From: Zanthoxylum bungeanum | Taxonomy: Eukaryota; Streptophyta; Magnoliopsida; Sapindales; Rutaceae | Assembly: GCA_019454045.1 (NCBI GenBank) | Contig: SKCR01023787.1 | Location: 62,001 to 126,000, forward strand | DNA length: 64,000 bases | Reading direction: 5' to 3' | Shown: in pieces, positions 10,091-21,403 of the stretch | Position numbering within the stretch: the stretch's first letter is position 1 | Layout: each line of letters starts with the position of its first letter | Made by a program: the position numbers and the translations under genes | Notes under the pieces: model-generated | Told to the model about the DNA's origin: nothing | The model's database searches: none | What the model saw: the letters and a program-made list of their open reading frames with translations, nothing else

Positions 10091-12205
10091 CTTTATTTGT
10101 TTTCCTTCACCAACGACCCCAGCAAACAAAATAAGTCCCAAAAAAGAAGTGCCCCACTTCGCCTGGTGTGGGAGTGAGTACATGAGAGTTTTCGATTAGA
10201 GCTCAATCATAAAGGATCAAATTGTGTATGTGATTTTCTCTACTATGAAGTGTAGACTGAGTTTTCTTAGTAACCATGAAAACTTCTCTGATTTCATTGA
10301 AAACGTGTGTGGGATATTGAGGATGCTGCTCAGTTTCTCGTGTGGTGAGGGATGGAACTGTGACTTCATCGACATGGTGGCTTTCCTCTGGATCTTGCTA
10401 CCATCCTAAAGTATATGGAGTTTTGATTTATAGGGATAATCAGTGACGATCTCCATACGTCTCATGGTTTCCATCTCGCGGAAGATCGAGAGGAGTTCTT
10501 TCGGAGTTGTATCGACGTGGTGTGAAGGCGTGTCGCATTGGTGAGGCGTGAAGGGTACTGATGTTTCGATTTTTAGGGGAGTGGTGCCGGTGGTCCGGTG
10601 GAGACCAGACGGTGGAAGAGAAAGGTGGAGGCAAGGGGGCCTTCAGGAGATTTATTTGAGAGAAATGACGAAGCCACAGGTCCTTCTAGCCCAGTCTACA
10701 AGACCCGACAGTAGTCTCAAAGTTGGAACACACCCTGCTCCTACGATACGTCATGGTGTCGTTGATACAAGAACCCAACTTTTGAAAGAGCAAGGAACTT
10801 TGACCACTTGTGGATATTTGAGAAAACTGATTTAGAGGCCAAAACAAGGCTGGATGGGACTTTTGGGTTTGACAATTTCATTCCTTGAGAGCATGTAGCA
10901 GTCGACTGAAGACTTTTCAAACAAGTTTGCTTGGTGGAGCCAATTATGGATGAAGCTACCACATGATAGAGGGCTTTTGTTCTCAGATTGCTTTATGAGT
11001 TGGCTGCTTTGCTATTGGGTTATCGTTTATGCTATGTAGTCGTATCAATTCATTGTTGCGTGAGCTTAGGGATAGGCATTGTAATGGAACGGGTTTGTGG
11101 AGATGGTCTATATGATGGGATGACATGGATGTTCATGATGGGCTGTCTTTGAGTTATCTACGCATGGTCACGCGGCAAAGAACTTTCTCCAAATGGAGTA
11201 TCCTCTTTAAGCTGAGTCTACATCTTCACATCGTCGAGTGGGACACTCACCTTGTGATGAACCTTCGTGTCGAATGGATCTTTATCCATTCGCTAATCAA
11301 ACATTCTTGTCGTTCCAACTGAAACATTTGCCTCTGGATAAGAACTCTTCCTCCTCGTGTTGAGTGGAGTCTCAGACTAGCTAGAACCTTATCCACCTCA
11401 TGTTGAATAGGATCTGGTAATGTTGACTGGGATGTCCTCGCCGAGACTTCATTCGGGTTCCGTCGCCTGGGACATCCTCCTTATGCCAGACACATCGCTT
11501 CATTATGTAAGGTAAATGGCAGAGAATATAGTTCCATTGATGGGAGGCGCCTTAATCCTGATGTAGGACCATGAGATTATGGTCGAATGGAGTCTAGAAT
11601 TAAGGACACTCTTTTCATATAACCTTTCATGTTTCTTGGAGGTGATGGAAATCCTCTCATGTTGTTCGAAGAAGATGACATAGTCTTTATATCGTACAAA
11701 GGATATTGGGATTCATCTATGTCGTCTGAAGATTGTGAAAATCTTCAAATGTAATGAGTTATAGATAACGATCCTTCTACGTTGTTTGATGCTATCTCAG
11801 CTCGGCTTTTTCTTATTGGTAGTCTGACTTCGGGTAGATTGGAGAGAATTGCTCTCTTGATCTCTTGCATTTTCTTCCGCATGGAGGAGATGACTAATTG
11901 TGATAGGTCTACTAAAGGGATATAGCATTTTCTTTGGCGATTTGGTGAATAGTCGTCTGATGGTGCCCAATTGTTGAATGCTTTTAAGAGATTGGATTAT
12001 ATTATTAGGATTATTGGGGTGACCTGCAGCCTCGGGCCTTTAGGAGGTTGAAGAAATGTGCTCAAATGTTTGTAACTATCTTTGGAGGATGGCTAATTTG
12101 ATGATCATAAGATCTAGAGTCTGCTCGTTGTGTGTCGCCTTATGAGTATGAGTGTTTAAAAAGATCGTAGATGGAGAAATCTTTGCATGCTATGAACCGT
12201 TAGGT
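10091..12205 (-). other. E1/E2 noncoding interior
   Basis: About 2.1 kb without any frame resembling gag or pol. Somewhere inside must lie the junction between E2 interior (left) and E1 leader (right), but I cannot place it. From 11220 to 11510 there are loosely repeated clauses containing TTGAGTGGA and GTCGAATGG. Short frames near 10224-10835 look like chance. Confidence 0.55.
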
Positions 12206-12225
12206 CCCCCACGATGGGCGCCAAA
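12206..12225 (-). other. E1 primer-binding site
   Basis: Minus strand TTTGGCGCCCATCGTGGGGG, one base inside the right LTR end at 12227. TTTGGCGCC-type sites are common in plant gypsy and LARD elements. It fixes the minus orientation of E1 and identifies 12227-12940 as the 5' LTR. Confidence 0.7.
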
Positions 12226-12226
12226 C

Positions 12227-12940
12227 TATAGACGCTGGTTTTCGCCCAAGGTCTACAATCGAGATTTCGTAGAGGGGCACTGGCGATCCTGCAAAACAAA
12301 GATGTAGGGTGAGCGTGGAGGGTCTACCCACCGGTGTGGTGGAAGCTGTAGGCACTCCGACGCCCAAGTTAGTGATGGAAATAAGGTGCTAAAGTCGTAG
12401 AACAACGGACAAAGGTCAGATGTTACCTTGATCCCCGTGGGTTGCCGTGAGGGCGGTAGGTTGGAGGTGAAGAGAGCTATGGAATAAGAGTTCAAAGATT
12501 CTGAGTATGAGAGCTTGTCCTTCCAAAAAGTCCCCTCCTCTTGGAGCCTCATTTCCTATATATACATGCTCTAGTAACGAGTGCTTTTATTATCCTTTGA
12601 CTGCTCGTCCGTTGGGTCATGGTAACGGTTGACTTCATGATGAGCTATTACTGCGTTTTTGCCCGTTGTAGGCTAGAACGGGTGGGTTATGAATGGTGTT
12701 TATGAGCCTGGGCGTTATGTGGACTGTCGTGGGGTGAGCCCCGATTATGGTTTGGGCACGTAGTATTTCACTGGTCCTGGGCTTGTGAATCTCTGGGCCT
12801 CTATATACTTCAAACCTTAAGGTTTCCTTTTGAGGTAGAAGCTTGTGCATGGGTCTTATGTTGGCTAGTCTATAGTGCGTTCAGTATTGCGCTTGAAGCA
12901 AATGGACGAAGTTGCCCCTGGACCAAATTTGGCCCGTACA
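12227..12940 (-). repeat. E1 right (5') LTR
   Basis: 714 bp, complete. On the minus strand it starts TGTACGGGCC at 12940 and ends at 12227, where TG at the plus-strand border has become TA. A TATA-like TGTATATATAGG is at about 12555-12566 on the minus strand. The U3 portion (12639-12940) has no counterpart on the left. Confidence 0.8.
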
Positions 12941-12945
12941 ATGAT

Positions 12946-14083
12946 ATTATTCAAATATCTCAATTTGACTATTAATTAATGTGTATTTAAATTAATCATG
13001 TATTAAATGTAAATACACAATAATTAAGTAAATGACTATCGGGTCCCTAAACATGTATTTTGGGTTTAACCTTTAAACGACTTTATAAATAATCAATATT
13101 ATTTATAAATGTTGATCTAGTGCTCTACTAGTATATTTCATTATTGAGACTCTCTAGATTCAGACATATCCGTCACGAAATCCAATTTATTGTCCATAAT
13201 TTATCCACCCGTAAATTATGACGATCAAGGATAAACTCGCTGAATCATACAGGTCGAGGTCATGGCAAATGTATAATTCCTCCATCACAGATATCCGGAT
13301 ATATCCCAGAGATATAGATGTAAACATCAAATCTCTATGAGGATTATCCAGTCGATAATTCTATTAGCAATCTCAAAAAGAACATTTAGAACTAACTTCT
13401 AAATTATACCACGGGCCCATGGGTTTTATCTGATTGCTAATCATTTGGACTACCTATGCTCTGATACACAGAACTGACGGATCCTATCTTGATACACATA
13501 GGACACCCTGAGGATCTATCTACACCCAACGAACAGGCGGAGGTCTGATCTAAATAGATCGGCGACGTGACTGCCATCTAAGTGTAGAAGATGTCTCATG
13601 TGCCCACAATGGCATCTCAAGTCTAAGAATCACAAGTGCTACTCAACCCGAGAAGATTCTTATTGACGTTAGTGTACCATCAATTAAGAATCTTCGGTGA
13701 GTCGTTCAGTGTTTATCCGCTATAAACACCTACACGTCTATACTAGTCTCCAAGACTTATGGTTCATTGAGAAACCATTGGAATCATATATTCCAGTATA
13801 CGACATGTACCGGTCTCAACGGGTTTACTTTACTGACCAAGTAGTGTAAACCTTGACCAGGAACTGTCTGAGAATGACAACGTCATGATACAACTCAATG
13901 TCAGTTGCGACGCTTTTGCAACTGTACCATGACTAGTCATTCTAAGGTCATTACGTCTTTACCATATTTAAAGATACATTATATTATAGAAACTGCATAT
14001 ATTATTCATAATAATAATGTTTTACAGAAGTATTCATAAAGAAATACAATCGGGAATTGGCGCTGTGAGCACCAACCCTAACA
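12946..14083 (-). repeat. Copia-1 5' LTR, 5'-terminal half
   Basis: Right portion of the split LTR. On the minus strand it begins TGTTAGGGTTGGTGCTCAC at 14083, closely matching the LTR start at 62438 (TGTTAGGGTTGGTGCTCAG) and, less closely, those at 16179 and 47413. Its interior matches 62800-63550 in inverted orientation. With 4737-6011 the LTR totals about 2.4 kb. Confidence 0.85.
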
Positions 14084-16162
14084 GGTTCTATGTTGAGTTT
14101 TACAGATCTGCCATATTAATTGTAGGGCTATGCGCTTCTTACTACGGTTCATCTTTTGAACTGAGTTCCTTCCAAAGATGTTCCTACGACCCCATATCAT
14201 ATATAGACTAGTAGAAAACCGAACCTTAATTTTATTAGGGTTTGGGGCAGTCTTGCGTATGTCAGAGTGGCGCAGCATGATAAGCTTTTGCCTCAAGGGC
14301 AAAGTTTAGGTTTATTAGGTATCTTTCCAATACGAAAGGATATTTATTCTATGATTCCGAGCATCGAAACGTGTTCGTACCTCGCTTCGTAAAATTTCTA
14401 GAAATAGAATTTTTGGCAGAATGAGGAGATCATAGACAAGTTGAACTTGATGAAGTTCGGCCAATGACTGATGAACCGCAGGAGGAACATGAGGTTTAAG
14501 AAGGTGAATGATCCTTAACGCACACACTTCGTAGGTCGAGTAGGGTCATAAGACCTTCTGAGCGCCTGTCTTTGATACAAGACAGAGGTTTTGATATGCT
14601 CTTGGTAGAAGAGACTGACCCGAGGACTTACAAAGAAGCGATGTTGGACATCGATTCCGTGAAATGTCAGGAAGCCATGAAATCAGAGTTAGACTCAATG
14701 CATCATAATCAAGTCCTTGTCGGTTGTAAATGGGTTTACAAAATGAAGAGAGGGCCTGATGGAAGTGTTGAAATTTTCAAGGCCCGGGTGGTTGTAAAGG
14801 GTTACACACAGCGACCTGGTGTCGACTATGATGAAATCTTTTCTCCAATAGCGATGTTGAAATCTATTAAGATTTTATTGTCTATAGCTGTCTACCATGA
14901 CTACGAGATTTGACAAATGGATGTCAAAACGGCATTCTTGAATGGATTTCTAGATGAAGAAATCTATATGGAACAACCAGAGGGTTTTGCGTCCAGCCAA
15001 GACTTAGATATGATTTGTAAGCTTAAGAAGTCCATTTATGGACTTAAACAAGCTTCACAGAGTTGGAATCTTCGAATTCGATGAGGTTATTAGATTGTCT
15101 GGTTTCCTTAAGAATACAGAAGAATCTTGTGTGTATAAAAAGGTCAGTGGGGGCATGGTGGTTTTTTTGGTACTCTATGTGGATGGCATCCTGATCATTA
15201 GGAATGATATTGGGATGCTGCAGGGCGTAAAAGCTTATCTTTGTAAAAACTTCTCTATGAAGGACCTAGGTGAAGCTTCTTATATGTTGGGTATAAAACT
15301 CTATAAAGATAGATAAAAGAAGCTTATTGGATTGTCTCAGTCCACGTACATAGATAATATCTTAGAACGGTATAATTTCAGTAACTATAAGACAGTTAAC
15401 ATACCATTCCGATATGTTATACATCTTTCGAAGAAAATGTGTCCGCAAATTGAAGATGAGAAGGTTAGAATGTCTAATTTACCTTATGCTCGGTGTTTGG
15501 GTAGCATTATGTATGCCATATTATGTACGCGACCTGATATTAATTACTCGGTTAGTGTAACCAGTAGATATCAATCAAATCCAGGTAACGACCATTGGAT
15601 GGCCGTTAAACATATCCTGAAGTATCTCAAAGGTATTAATGATAAGTTTTTGATTTATGGAGAAGGAGAACTGTAAGTTAATGGGTATACGGATTCAGAT
15701 TTTCAATCAGATACGGATGATAGAAAGTCTACATCGGGATTCGTATTTACCCTTAACGGTGCTGCAGTTAGTTGGAAAAGTTCCAAACAGGGATCGATAG
15801 CTGATTCCACCACAGAGGTGGAATATATTGCGGCATCTGAGGCTGCAAAAGAAGTTGTCTGGATTAGAAAAATTGTCACAAAATTGTGAGTTGTCCCAAG
15901 CATTGAGAATTCGATTCCTTTGCACTGTGATAATACCAGAGCTGTTGCGCAACCAAAGGAACCCAAGGCACATAAAAAATCAAAGCATGTGGAGCGAAAG
16001 TACAATATCATTCGAGAGATTGTATCGCGTGGAGACATTTTTGTATACACGATACGAAGTGAAGACAATGTAGCAGATCCGCTTACCAAGGCCATTCCTC
16101 ATAAATTATTTGATAAACATTCAGAGGCGATGGGTATAAGATATCATCGGTTATGGCACTAG
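14084..16162 (+). pseudogene. Copia-2 integrase end, RT and RNase H, broken
   Basis: Integrase C-terminus (14084-14400) is heavily frameshifted. RT begins near 14572; CKWVYKMKRGPDG and KGYTQRPGVDYDE are readable. A TGA at 14914 replaces the tryptophan before the QMDVKTAFLNGFLDEE segment. The catalytic motif near 15177 reads LYVDGILII, so the second aspartate of YVDD is glycine. Further stops are at about 15314 and 15675. RNase H ([18 protein letters not shown]) and the tail to PLTKAIPHKLFDK follow, ending in TAG at 16160-16162. Most single-base stops are explicable as C-to-T or G-to-A changes relative to Copia-1. Confidence 0.9.
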
Positions 16163-16178
16163 AGTAAGTGGGAGAAAT

Positions 16179-17972
16179 TATTGGAGTTGGTACTCGACGT
16201 ACCGATTTCTCATGTATTTCCTTGTAAATACGTGTATGAATAATATTTTATTATGAATAAAATTTACAGTTTCGTCAATATTTTTTATTAGAAATGGTAA
16301 AGACGTACTAGACCTAGGAATGATTAAGTTATAACGTAATTGCAAAAACGTCATAATTGATATTGAGAAATGTTGTAACAATATCATTCTTAAACTGCTC
16401 ATTTATCAAATCCATGGACGTGGTACACTCGAAAATGAGTTCCGAGTGTTATTGAGAAATCGCGAATCTATACGTCGACGGGATAATACCTTACGAGATT
16501 TGACGATTATATCTATGTCTCTGGTATTTATCCGGATACCTATGACGAAAGGATTATACGTATGCGAAGATCTCAACTTGTATGGTTCGGAGAGAATATA
16601 TGTGGTCGTCATAATTTATGAGTGGGTAAATTATGGACAATGGATTTTATCCCGTGACGGATATACCTGAACTTAGAGAATCTCACATAATCAAAAATAC
16701 TCGTAGAGCACTAGGGTGACTTAAAACGAATAATATTGATTATTCGGAAATCGTTTAACGGTTAAACGAAAATCACACATGTGTGGTATTCGGTAATTTC
16801 CTAAATTAATATGTATGTGTATTTGATACATAATTTGATTAAATATATATTAATTAATTACCAAATATTTTTTTAGGACATATGTCAACCTTGAATGTAT
16901 TTTAATATTTATTGTGAATGTAGAAATACATTATACATTTAGATTAAATGGATTAATTAATTAATATGTTAATTAATTAATTTATTAAAAAATGTATTAG
17001 GAATTATTAAGTATATAATTCACATGTATTAGACGTGTGTAGGATGCTTTATAATGTTAACATTTGGCATTGTTGGAAGTGAGTGGAATGTGATATTTTT
17101 TAATGGAAATTGTTTCAAATTAAAAATTATTTTTCCTCTCTCCAAGGCCATAAAATTCGGCCAAGTCTAGTAAATGGGTATTATTCACATTTCTTCAACA
17201 ACAACAAAAAGAGAGAGCAAAAGAAAACCCTAAGAAATAGGAATTTTGGTGGAATCAAAATCAAGCTTTAAGCTTAAAAAATTGGAAATTCAAGGTAAGT
17301 TTCTTAATCCTTTGGCTAGGAAATTGTTTCTTTGCTTGGTGAGAATACATTTGATGTAGTTTTGATTTCCTACTCTCTTGATTTGGGTTTTTGCTTGTTG
17401 GATGATTGTTGGGAATTTATTAAGCATGTGTGATGATTCTTAATAATTGTTATTTGAGTTCAATTTGATTTAGGAAATTAAAGTTGTCATTCTAGAATTT
17501 CTATTCCTTTTTATAGAAACCTAGAATTGTTCTTGGTTATTTTTGAATGTGGTGAGAGTTTAAGAATGTTGGATTGATTAATATAACGCTAGATTGAAAG
17601 TCAATTTGATGGAAATTTAGTTAATTTGATTAATTGAAATTTCTAGGGTTTATGCATAATCCTAAATTGGGGCTTTTCATTTTATGGATTCAATTGGGCA
17701 TATTAGATGTATATTAATCATTTTGGTAGTATTTTGGAAACACTTAAATGTGTAATTGACACTTTTGGACTAAAATGAGAAAAATGCAAAAAGTTTGTCA
17801 CTTTATGTATTTTCGGTTAAATGATGTATTTGGGTAATTTCAAATTTGATTTGGAATTAAATAGTAAAATAAATAGTTTGTTTTAATTATCCAAAGAAAA
17901 TTTTTTGAAATTCGAAAAATTGGATTTTTCACGTTCCGTTGTGCTCCCGGCAAAACCGTTAATACGCCCACA
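16179..17972 (+). repeat. Copia-2 3' LTR
   Basis: About 1.8 kb, starting TATTGGAGTTGGTACTC (the TG start has become TA) and ending CGCCCACA. The end is homologous to the Copia-1 LTR end (TTCCG..GTGCTCCCGGCAAAACCG against GTTTCCGCTGCGTTACCGG). Interior matches 63200-63660 and 48250-48600. Sequence beyond 17972 is unlike any LTR here, so this is taken as the border with host DNA. The duplicated target site would be GGATG, uncheckable in this window. Confidence 0.8.
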
Positions 17973-18692
17973 GGATGGACCCATTACACTACATAAATTA
18001 AAGAGCTAAGTATGCAGTTTGCCAACCCGAATTTCATTTGATCCAAAATTGCCAATGCTGTATGAGAAGTATCTTTAACCGTTTGCCAATGCTGTTTTTG
18101 ATTGTTGGGAATACAACATATACTAAATTCTTTCAATGGATGTTCATGTGTGTGCATAGTCCTTTCCTTGAGTCTGTTACTGTTTGTGTTTTTTACACAT
18201 TACAAGAGGATTACTGAACAACAAAAATAGGACAAGGTGATATAAATGAGCCATGGAAATATCTTTTCTAAAACAATCTATCTTATAGAGGTGAATATCT
18301 CCACATTTTTTAAAGCATATCCATCCTATATTCAAATCAAACAAAGCCAAATTATTCTCACAAATAAAATAATAACAATAGAGGTGACCATTAAGAATAT
18401 ATATGTCCACATGTTTCAAAGTAAACATTTTCACCAATATTGGCTCTTGGAAACATGTTGTGAAATAAACCATGTAACCTTGGCATTACAACCAGTAACC
18501 TGAAAGAAGCAAATATTTAAATACCAGTATATATTCATATTAGTGGAAACTGGAAAGAAATAGGTACGTAGTAAGCCAGCAAAACTGTTGAATCCTACAT
18601 GAGAACGAGAGGCGGGAAAATGGTTTACGAACTAAAATTAAATGAGTAAATTCTTTCGGCCTCCCTGTATGCATGGATTGGAATTAGAGGAG
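17973..18692. other. Intergenic, downstream of MCU
   Basis: 720 bp between the Copia-2 LTR and the MCU stop codon. AT-rich, with no frame resembling a protein on either strand. The right part presumably contains the MCU 3' untranslated region and polyadenylation site, but no decisive signal is visible. Confidence 0.6.
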
Positions 18693-21403
18693 TTAGTCTC
18701 TATGCAAAGCATCCTCCAGTTCAATTTCCAACCCTGTACGATTTTTAATACAGGCACTGGCATGTAAAGGGGTTTTGCACTTCATTTGTAATTCCATGAA
18801 TCTGTTAACATCAAAATTGAGCTTCTTGCACAATTTCCTCTGCCTGGAAAGAAAGAGCCTCTTCAACAAGTCTTGGTAAGTAGGATCTCTTGAAGTGATC
18901 AAGAAGTAGGCATAGCCTAAGATTAAACCGGTTGTTGTGGAGAAAAATGCAATGGGTTCCATTACATCCCATGAGAATTCCCAGAATGTCAGTCGGAAGA
19001 ACAGCCCAATGTGTATGACAGATAAACCTAGACCAAACCAGAGGACGCGCCGGACTTGTTTATGTGCCAGCACATCAATTTCTTCCTTCTGCTCCTGCAG
19101 TGCCTTTAATTCAACCCTTACCGGGTCATCTTCTGGATGTAGAGCAAGGGGCACTGCTCTTCTAACAAGATCCACCACCTTAACATTAACAATCAGATAA
19201 AGCAATAATTGTTAATAAAACCTAGAAGAGTCCGGCAAACACTCAAAAGCTACAGTTCATACTGTTTCCTGATTGAACAAATTAGAGTTGAACCAGTAAG
19301 CCAGAATCACAAGTAATAACATTAAGTTTTTTTCCTTCTTTCCATCTGATTTACAGTTGAGAATAGTCCTCAAATGGCTCGCTCAATCACAGACTTATTA
19401 TAGTGTCATCAATTATAGTGTCTGTGTGCGTTAGTACATCTGACAATGCGCAAAATTTACGAAAGAAAAATGTTTTTCATTACAACCAGTTAAATAAACA
19501 CAAGCTTAAACAATTATCTGTCGACTTGAGCATCATGCAATATGAACAAATCAATATCAGATATTGTCAAACAAGTCCACAGTATCAACTAGCTTCAAAT
19601 TCAGGTCAATCAAGTTGGTAAACCATTGGCCATTCTTTCTCTATCATGGTGTCTTATTACTCCCATTCTAGCCAATCGAAGACAATTGTTGTCCCAGCCG
19701 AAAAATACATAATTCAAGGAAACAGAATAAGTCTTTGGAGTTCTCTTCAACGGAAATCAGGTTGAGGTTTTGGTCAACCAAATGACTGAAAAACAGAGTG
19801 ATGCTATCAGAAATCAATATTTGTGCCCAAGTAGAAAAGGAAACCTCACACGTTAAAAAAGATCTAGAATCTCGCAGAAGAAATTGCAAGGGGTCTATGC
19901 CCTCATACCACTGATCTTGGTACCCTGAGAAATTTCAGGAATCTCTAGGATTTGTTGAAAGCCTCAGTACTCTAAACTCCAGAAGCGGCAACTAAGGCTC
20001 CATTTGGCATGTTGCTAAGGCTTAAAATCAACATTTGGTAAATCTGTCTTTTAAAATTCATAATTCTGACAGAATATAGTAAGAGTAATATAGGTTTTCA
20101 TCAAATGATAGTAAATGTTCTGTGTATACTTTACAGCTGCTAAACAACAAAACCAAAAGGAGTCTTGAGGCTTTTCCTCAGCAAAACCATCATCGAGGCT
20201 CAACCAGCTATATTTTGTTTAGCAAGAAGATTTTAACCTCCAGAGCAGAATATACCAAAAGTGTCAAATCCCCACCCACCTTGATTTGTTTACCATATTA
20301 AATATAAGACAGTTAAACCCTAAATTTAAACTCCTAAATATACCTTGATCCATCCCTCCAGTATAATGGTGATTTTTGATCCAAATCCATTCATCAAAAT
20401 GATTCAATGTACAAACTTGTTTTGTTTTTTTCAAGAAGATTGCTGCATAGATTTGGCAAACGCTACATTTAATGTAGGCAAGGGTTGTAAATTCTATTCA
20501 ACCTGAACCATGAACACAGAGAGAAACCTAAACTCAAGTGACGTGAAAAAAGTAAATCAACCCAAAAAACTAGTGCAGAATGGAAAATAACTGTTCAAAG
20601 CCAGATTTGGATTTAGGCATCCCTACTCCCTATTGAGTAAATTCTATAAGCGCACAAATATTAAGATGACGATCTAAGAAACATTAAGCAAATGATATAG
20701 AAACTAGTAGATACACAGAAACAGATGATTCTATTTCCCAATAATGAGAACATAGCAGATATTCTTATTCAGAAACTTCCAGGTAACTGACTGACCTCTC
20801 CCATACAAATCAATATCTTAACTCCTGTAATTTTAATTAGCATTCAAATAGTGTGGCGAAAGCAAGAATGAATAACCCAAACAGCGAAACCCAAGGGGTG
20901 AAATCCTCTACTATCTTCCTATCCTGTCATAAAAATTGCAAGTACAAAAGAAGAAAAGCAATGGGAGGGGAAAGAAACCTAACCTTGTCGGGATGAAGAT
21001 AGACCTTGTCACGAAAGAGAAGGACGACACCAGCCTCATCAAGAACACGTGCAAAAGCAATGGCTTCATCAGTAGTTCTGGCAATACCCATGCTGGAGCA
21101 AGCCTCTAGAAGCTCTGGGTATCCAATCACTTCCTTGCCTTCCATACCAAGCTTAATCTTCAGTGCTTCCACATTCACAAGTCTCATCAACTTCTTCGCC
21201 TCAGTAAATGTTATACTCTCCGTCCCCAAGTTGGATTTGGATGATGATGATGATGATGATGAGAATGAAACTGTCTTGTTAAATAGTATTACTGTTTCTC
21301 TACCACTACAGTACTTGTAATAAAAATGGGGCGCTGTCGTTGGCCTCCCAAGCGCCACCGCCGCAGACACGTTCTGCTTCAACAACCAAACTCTCCTCCA
21401 CAT
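18693..21403 (-). CDS. MCU: Mitochondrial calcium uniporter (MCU family)
   Basis: Pore-forming subunit of the inner-membrane Ca2+ uniporter. Coding exons on the minus strand: 21403-20984 and 19178-18693; intron 20983-19179 (GT-AG, phase 0), giving 301 aa. Residues 1 to about 60 form a basic presequence ([10 protein letters not shown]) followed by an eight-serine run at 48-55, typical of a mitochondrial targeting region. The MCU domain follows; residues 160-184 ([13 protein letters not shown]) look coiled coil. Transmembrane helices are about 185-204 and 216-234, and between them lies the signature WDVMEP (210-215), the selectivity-filter motif with its acidic Asp and Glu. The C-terminal helix is rich in Lys and Arg. 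The intron position, exactly between the N-terminal domain and [10 protein letters not shown], gives a seamless family alignment. Slightly short for a plant MCU but intact. Confidence 0.94.
19179..20983 (-). other. MCU intron
   Basis: 1805 bp, donor G|GTTAGG at 20983 and acceptor GTTAAG|GTGG at 19179-19180, minus strand. AT-rich. No transposon recognised and no frame with protein-like content. Confidence 0.85.
21238..21262. repeat. Coding (GAT)n / (TCA)n microsatellite in MCU exon 1
   Basis: About eight tandem trinucleotides; on the coding strand they read TCA/TCG-type serine codons. The tract sits at residues 48-55 just before the conserved domain, in the region expected to be removed or disordered after mitochondrial import, so length change should be tolerated. 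Confidence 0.9.

Larger units (their letters stand above)
6012..12940 (-). mobile_element. E1, noncoding LTR retrotransposon with mismatched LTRs
   Basis: A 6.9 kb element flanked by the 5-base duplication ATGAT (6007-6011 and 12941-12945), inserted in the Copia-1 LTR. Its left edge is TGTAGACGC and its right edge CCGTACA. A 412 bp direct repeat, 6012-6423 and 12227-12638, marks the shared part of the two LTRs. Minus orientation is set by a primer-binding site just inside the right LTR (TTTGGCGCCCATCGTGGGGG on the minus strand, 12206-12225). I see no gag or pol coding, so it resembles LARD-type non-autonomous elements. The left LTR is interrupted at 6424 by sequence of another family (E2) and its remaining 302 bp are missing. 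Confidence 0.8.
1..14083 (-). mobile_element. Copia-1, nested Ty1/copia LTR retrotransposon (split)
   Basis: A Ty1/copia element on the minus strand. Its 5' LTR begins at 14083 and its 3' LTR begins at position 13 and runs off the left edge. Element sequence occupies 1-6011 and 12946-14083; the stretch between is a later insertion (E1). Domain order along the minus strand is gag, CCHC knuckle, protease, integrase, RT, RNase H, the usual copia order. The element sits inside the integrase of Copia-2: its right flank at 14084 is Copia-2 integrase sequence on the opposite strand. Reading frames are longer here than in Copia-2, consistent with a younger insertion. The lineage looks Tork/Angela-like, but that is a guess by eye. 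The target-site duplication cannot be checked because the left end is outside the window. Confidence 0.9.
14084..17972 (+). mobile_element. Copia-2, 3' portion of a Ty1/copia element
   Basis: Plus-strand copia starting abruptly in the integrase C-terminus, because Copia-1 is inserted there. It runs through RT and RNase H to a polypurine tract (about 16165-16178, AAGTGGGAGAAAT) and a 3' LTR. The missing 5' part should lie to the left of the window. It is the same family as Copia-1 but with more stops, as expected for the host of a nested insertion. Confidence 0.9.

Noticed and set aside
12253..12552. Conserved open frame of about 95 codons in both E1 LTRs.
   Set aside because: Identical placement is expected because LTRs are copies of each other; no family resemblance, and the frame begins beside the TATA box.
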